A stretch of DNA of 64,000 nucleotides from Megamerina dolium (taxonomy: Eukaryota > Arthropoda > Insecta > Diptera > Megamerinidae): positions 91,028,140 through 91,092,139 of the forward strand of contig OY978526.1 in the NCBI GenBank assembly GCA_963854835.1, in the 5' to 3' direction. Shown here in pieces: positions 61,199-64,000 of this stretch. Each line of letters begins with the position of its first letter. Position 1 is the first letter of the stretch. Under the pieces are notes generated by a model. It saw nothing but the letters and a program-made list of their open reading frames with translations. It was not told the origin of the DNA and did not search any database. Both the position numbers and the translations under genes were made by a program.

Positions 61199-63817
61199 TT
61201 CGCTTTAAGTTTTATTACAATATTTTTCAAAATCGAAAGAGTAAATACGATTTGTATGTAAATACAACATACATAAATAATTATTTATGCACCCAATGGG
61301 TAAAAATTTTATAATGCTAGAAGTACTAAATGATGTAGTAAACAGATTGACCGCGGATGCAGCATTACAACAACTGTCAACACTAAGTAACATGCGTCTC
61401 TTTCGTAGACGTTCAAAAATTCATAATAGTCATTCCTAATTCGTGCAAGTAGTCGTTCAATAACGCCAAAAAAATATACATCAATCAAAACTTGAGAGAT
61501 CAAAGTAACGGTTCGTTGCAAGCGAGACATTGATTTTCTGCTGGAGAAATTTTAGCAAGCAAAAAACGAAAACACATCTGAAACCATATGATTTTAATTT
61601 TTATAAAGAAATAAATTTATTGCCAATTTGCATTTTACAGCTCTTTTCTATCGGTTTATGCAAGTGATGCCAAATTTCCTGTTTGAGAGAGAATTTTGGC
61701 TTATGCTTTTGATGATGATTGATAGCTGGTGTTGCCAATTTTGATATCCAACAAACTAATGAAACACGACGACAGTAGTCGACTTCAATATATTTCTAAT
61801 TTGACATGCTAGCAAGTGATATATATAGCAACTAGCAACTCTGAAATAATTCCATTTAATTATTTTGATGTGTTTTTTCGCTCTAACTACTAAATGTGTA
61901 TTTTAACGAAATTTTAATTTTGTAAAAACTTTCACTCTTAAACTTCTTAACTAAAATTTCTTCATTTAAACTCTAAAAATAAATTATCAGCACAATATTG
62001 GAGTTTAAGAGAAAATGCAGTTCTGATTCGCTAAATTCTTCACCTAATTTGTAGTTGCTTGCCGACTCTAGCCGCTCGTTTTTAATAGAAGCTGTGTTCT
62101 TTTACACGCGAGTTGCAAAACACTCGCTTATTTATCGAATTGCATGCAAAGCAACAACAAAAATAAGTGACCTGAGTTATAGGGTTACAAAGTAAAAAAG
62201 TACCACTATTGTGAATAGGCTACTGGAATGTGCTTGGGAAATTTCAACAACACGTCAAACTATTGTAAATATATATATTTGAAATAATCGAATATATTTA
62301 TCAGATTCCGCCGAATTGCTCTGTTATGTTTTTATTTCGTTTACAAATTTCACGAATAACCATATATACCAGCAGCGTTGCTAAGTAACTAAAAGGAAAT
62401 TATAAGCAAGTAAAAGGGAAAGTATATGCGAGTTGATGTTCTTTTGCAACTGGCTTACAAAAGAATGCAGCCAGTTTATCCGAAATTTGAAACTGATTAA
62501 CTAAGCAATTAGAATCGGAATTTCCCTTAAATTAGGAAGATTTTAGCGAGAACTTAAGCTAGAGAGTGATTTAGAATAGGAAACTCATTGACATGCAAGT
62601 GCTCAATTCTACATTTCTTTTCTCACTTTCTATTGAAAGCAACAACACTTATTTTGAGTGACCTTATAACCGCGGCATCAGTAATATTATTGTTAAGCAA
62701 GATAGAATAGAAGATTGCCCCCATCAGAGAGGATTTGTGCGCGTTGTGATGTAGCTCTGGTCGATTTAGGAGAGTAATGACAAAATGGCCAAAGAAAATT
62801 ATAAACAGTGCGGAATAATAAATTAATAATGCAACCATTGGACCAGTGTAACGTCACATACACAGCTGATTCTGTCAAATACACTGAGGACCGATTAGCG
62901 ATAAGAGACGGGCGCAACCATAATATTCAATCATCCGTGATTGTTAAAAATGTTTTCTGTACTTCTATTTTAATTTTATTTGTGTACAACGTTCTCTTAG
63001 AATTTGACAATCGTTGTCAGTTTCACACAATCTTCCTTGATTATAACTGATACTACATCGTGCGATTAGTCAACACGTATCGGTAGGTATCGGATCAGAT
63101 GTTCCAATCTATTCCATACAAAAGCGATGAAATGTTTGAAATCTCTAGAAAAGGCATATGTAAAAAAATGAGTCATTCTCTCTTCTCTCAATCATATTTC
63201 CATTTTATAATATCTCTTCCCTAATCATATAGCATATACGCTGAGCTATCCCTCTTAAGTAATTTCTGTTACCTTATGTATTGACTATTCGCACTATTAC
63301 GTCGTAGTAACGCCGCCTTTATTAAACCATTTGCATTTCTTCTGCCTTTAGCGTTTGTTTTGTTTTTCAAACGGCGTTTCATATCTTTAATAATTATATA
63401 CTTGCATTTAACTGGAACAATATTTTTTTCCTTTTCGAGATTTTTTAATCAGTCGTATACATAAAATAATGAAATATGTATATATATAATATCTTAATAA
63501 ATTCAAAAAGTTTGTATCCATTTAGCGAAAGAAAATTTTGTGCCAATAATCCTGGAGTAATAGTTTAGTGTATTTAGATATTTATGAATGGAAAATAAAA
63601 AGAAAAAAATACAAAATTTATTTGAATTTGCAAATCGTAGTTGGCAACGCTATCTTATGACATTGACTTCCTAGTGGCTCCGTGTTGTTTATGCGATTCA
63701 ATAATATATACATTTGTAAACAATAATTGTAGAAAAATTGCAATAGAAATAATTGTTAATAATAATTGTTATTATTTATTTATATTCAAGTATAAATTGT
63801 AAAGCTATTATTTAATT
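61199..63817. other. Intergenic region between divergent ZAD paralogs 3 and 4
   Basis: No gene recognised in 2.6 kb. Dispersed repeat I copy 2 lies at about 63060-63205. Two similar blocks, around 62150-62185 and 62636-62670 (GCAACAACA followed by AAGTGACC or GAGTGACC), may be the edges of another element. Small frames at 62623-62917 and 62808-63050 overlap each other and lack family features. Confidence 0.45.
63060..63205. repeat. Dispersed repeat I, copy 2
   Basis: Matches 53785-53970 in order and direction with about 30 bases less in the middle. Key words are TCAACACGTATCG, TGTTCCAATCTATTCC and AATGAGTCATTCTCTC. Confidence 0.6.
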
Positions 63818-64000
63818 ATGGAAATTTGCATAAAATGGAATGTATGTCGTGTTTGTCTGAAAGAAGCGCAGCCTCAACAACAGGAGAAGAACTGCCAAAA
63901 TCACATTGAATTGCATCGTATCTTCAAAGATAACAAGTTGCCTAAACAAATCTATGAATGTTCTGGTGTTTTGGTGAGTAACGTTGATGACAATAATGGT
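63818..64000 (+). CDS. ZAD protein, paralog 4, first exon (cut by window edge)
   Basis: Exon 1 spans 63818-63973 (52 codons) and ends at a GTGAGT donor; the rest lies beyond the window. It encodes MEICIKWNVCRVCLKEAQPQ, the first Cys-x-x-Cys pair of a ZAD, followed by LHRIFKDNKLPKQIYECSGV. The exon stops at the same point of the ZAD, in phase 0, as the first exons of the other three genes, so a similar zinc-finger gene can be expected. The fingers cannot be seen. Confidence 0.8.
   Translation, partial: MEICIKWNVCRVCLKEAQPQQQEKNCQNHIELHRIFKDNKLPKQIYECSGVLVSNVDDNNG

Overview
The window reads as nuclear DNA of a higher fly (Diptera, Brachycera). It is AT-rich, with genes split by short GT-AG introns of roughly 55-350 bp, a MADF-BESS factor carrying His/Gln/Gly runs, and a cluster of ZAD-C2H2 zinc-finger genes of the type expanded in flies. 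A tephritid-like species is my best guess from the mix of mariner elements and tRNA-SINEs, but that is inference.

Layout. About 1-27,000 is a gene-poor stretch. I recognise no host gene there, only decayed mobile DNA: several mariner and Tc1-like transposase relics, non-LTR retrotransposon pieces (one with reverse transcriptase end and RNase H), a tRNA-derived SINE family present as whole, partial and head-to-tail copies, and short terminal-inverted-repeat elements. From about 27,400 to 53,800 the window is gene-dense with mostly conserved housekeeping genes: a MADF-BESS factor (-), ALG1 mannosyltransferase (+), a small membrane RING-H2 protein (-), arfaptin (+), DPH3 (-), the SUMO ligase NSMCE2/Mms21 (+), DNAJC17 (+), the golgin GCC88/GCC1 (+) and the complex I assembly factor NDUFAF7 (-). 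From 55,100 to the right edge lies a cluster of four ZAD zinc-finger genes (+, +, -, +). The first three have five fingers each and identical splice phases and cut points in the finger region. The fourth runs off the window.

The genes do not form one pathway. They cover N-glycan assembly, Golgi membrane shape and tethering (arfaptin, GCC88), translation-factor modification (DPH3), genome stability (NSMCE2), splicing-linked chaperoning (DNAJC17) and mitochondrial complex I assembly. For all complete genes I joined exons by hand, and the joined reading frames stay open with total lengths divisible by three.

The most interesting material is the mobile DNA between the genes. A SINE with A and B boxes carries a perfect 14-bp target duplication. 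Two SINE copies sit in series between three copies of one target. A set of short inverted-repeat elements shares related ends and shows nested insertions, allowing a relative order of events to be read. The arfaptin gene contains an exact 84-bp duplication and repeated TA-array borders. No host-defence operon, CRISPR array or other clearly new multi-gene system was seen.
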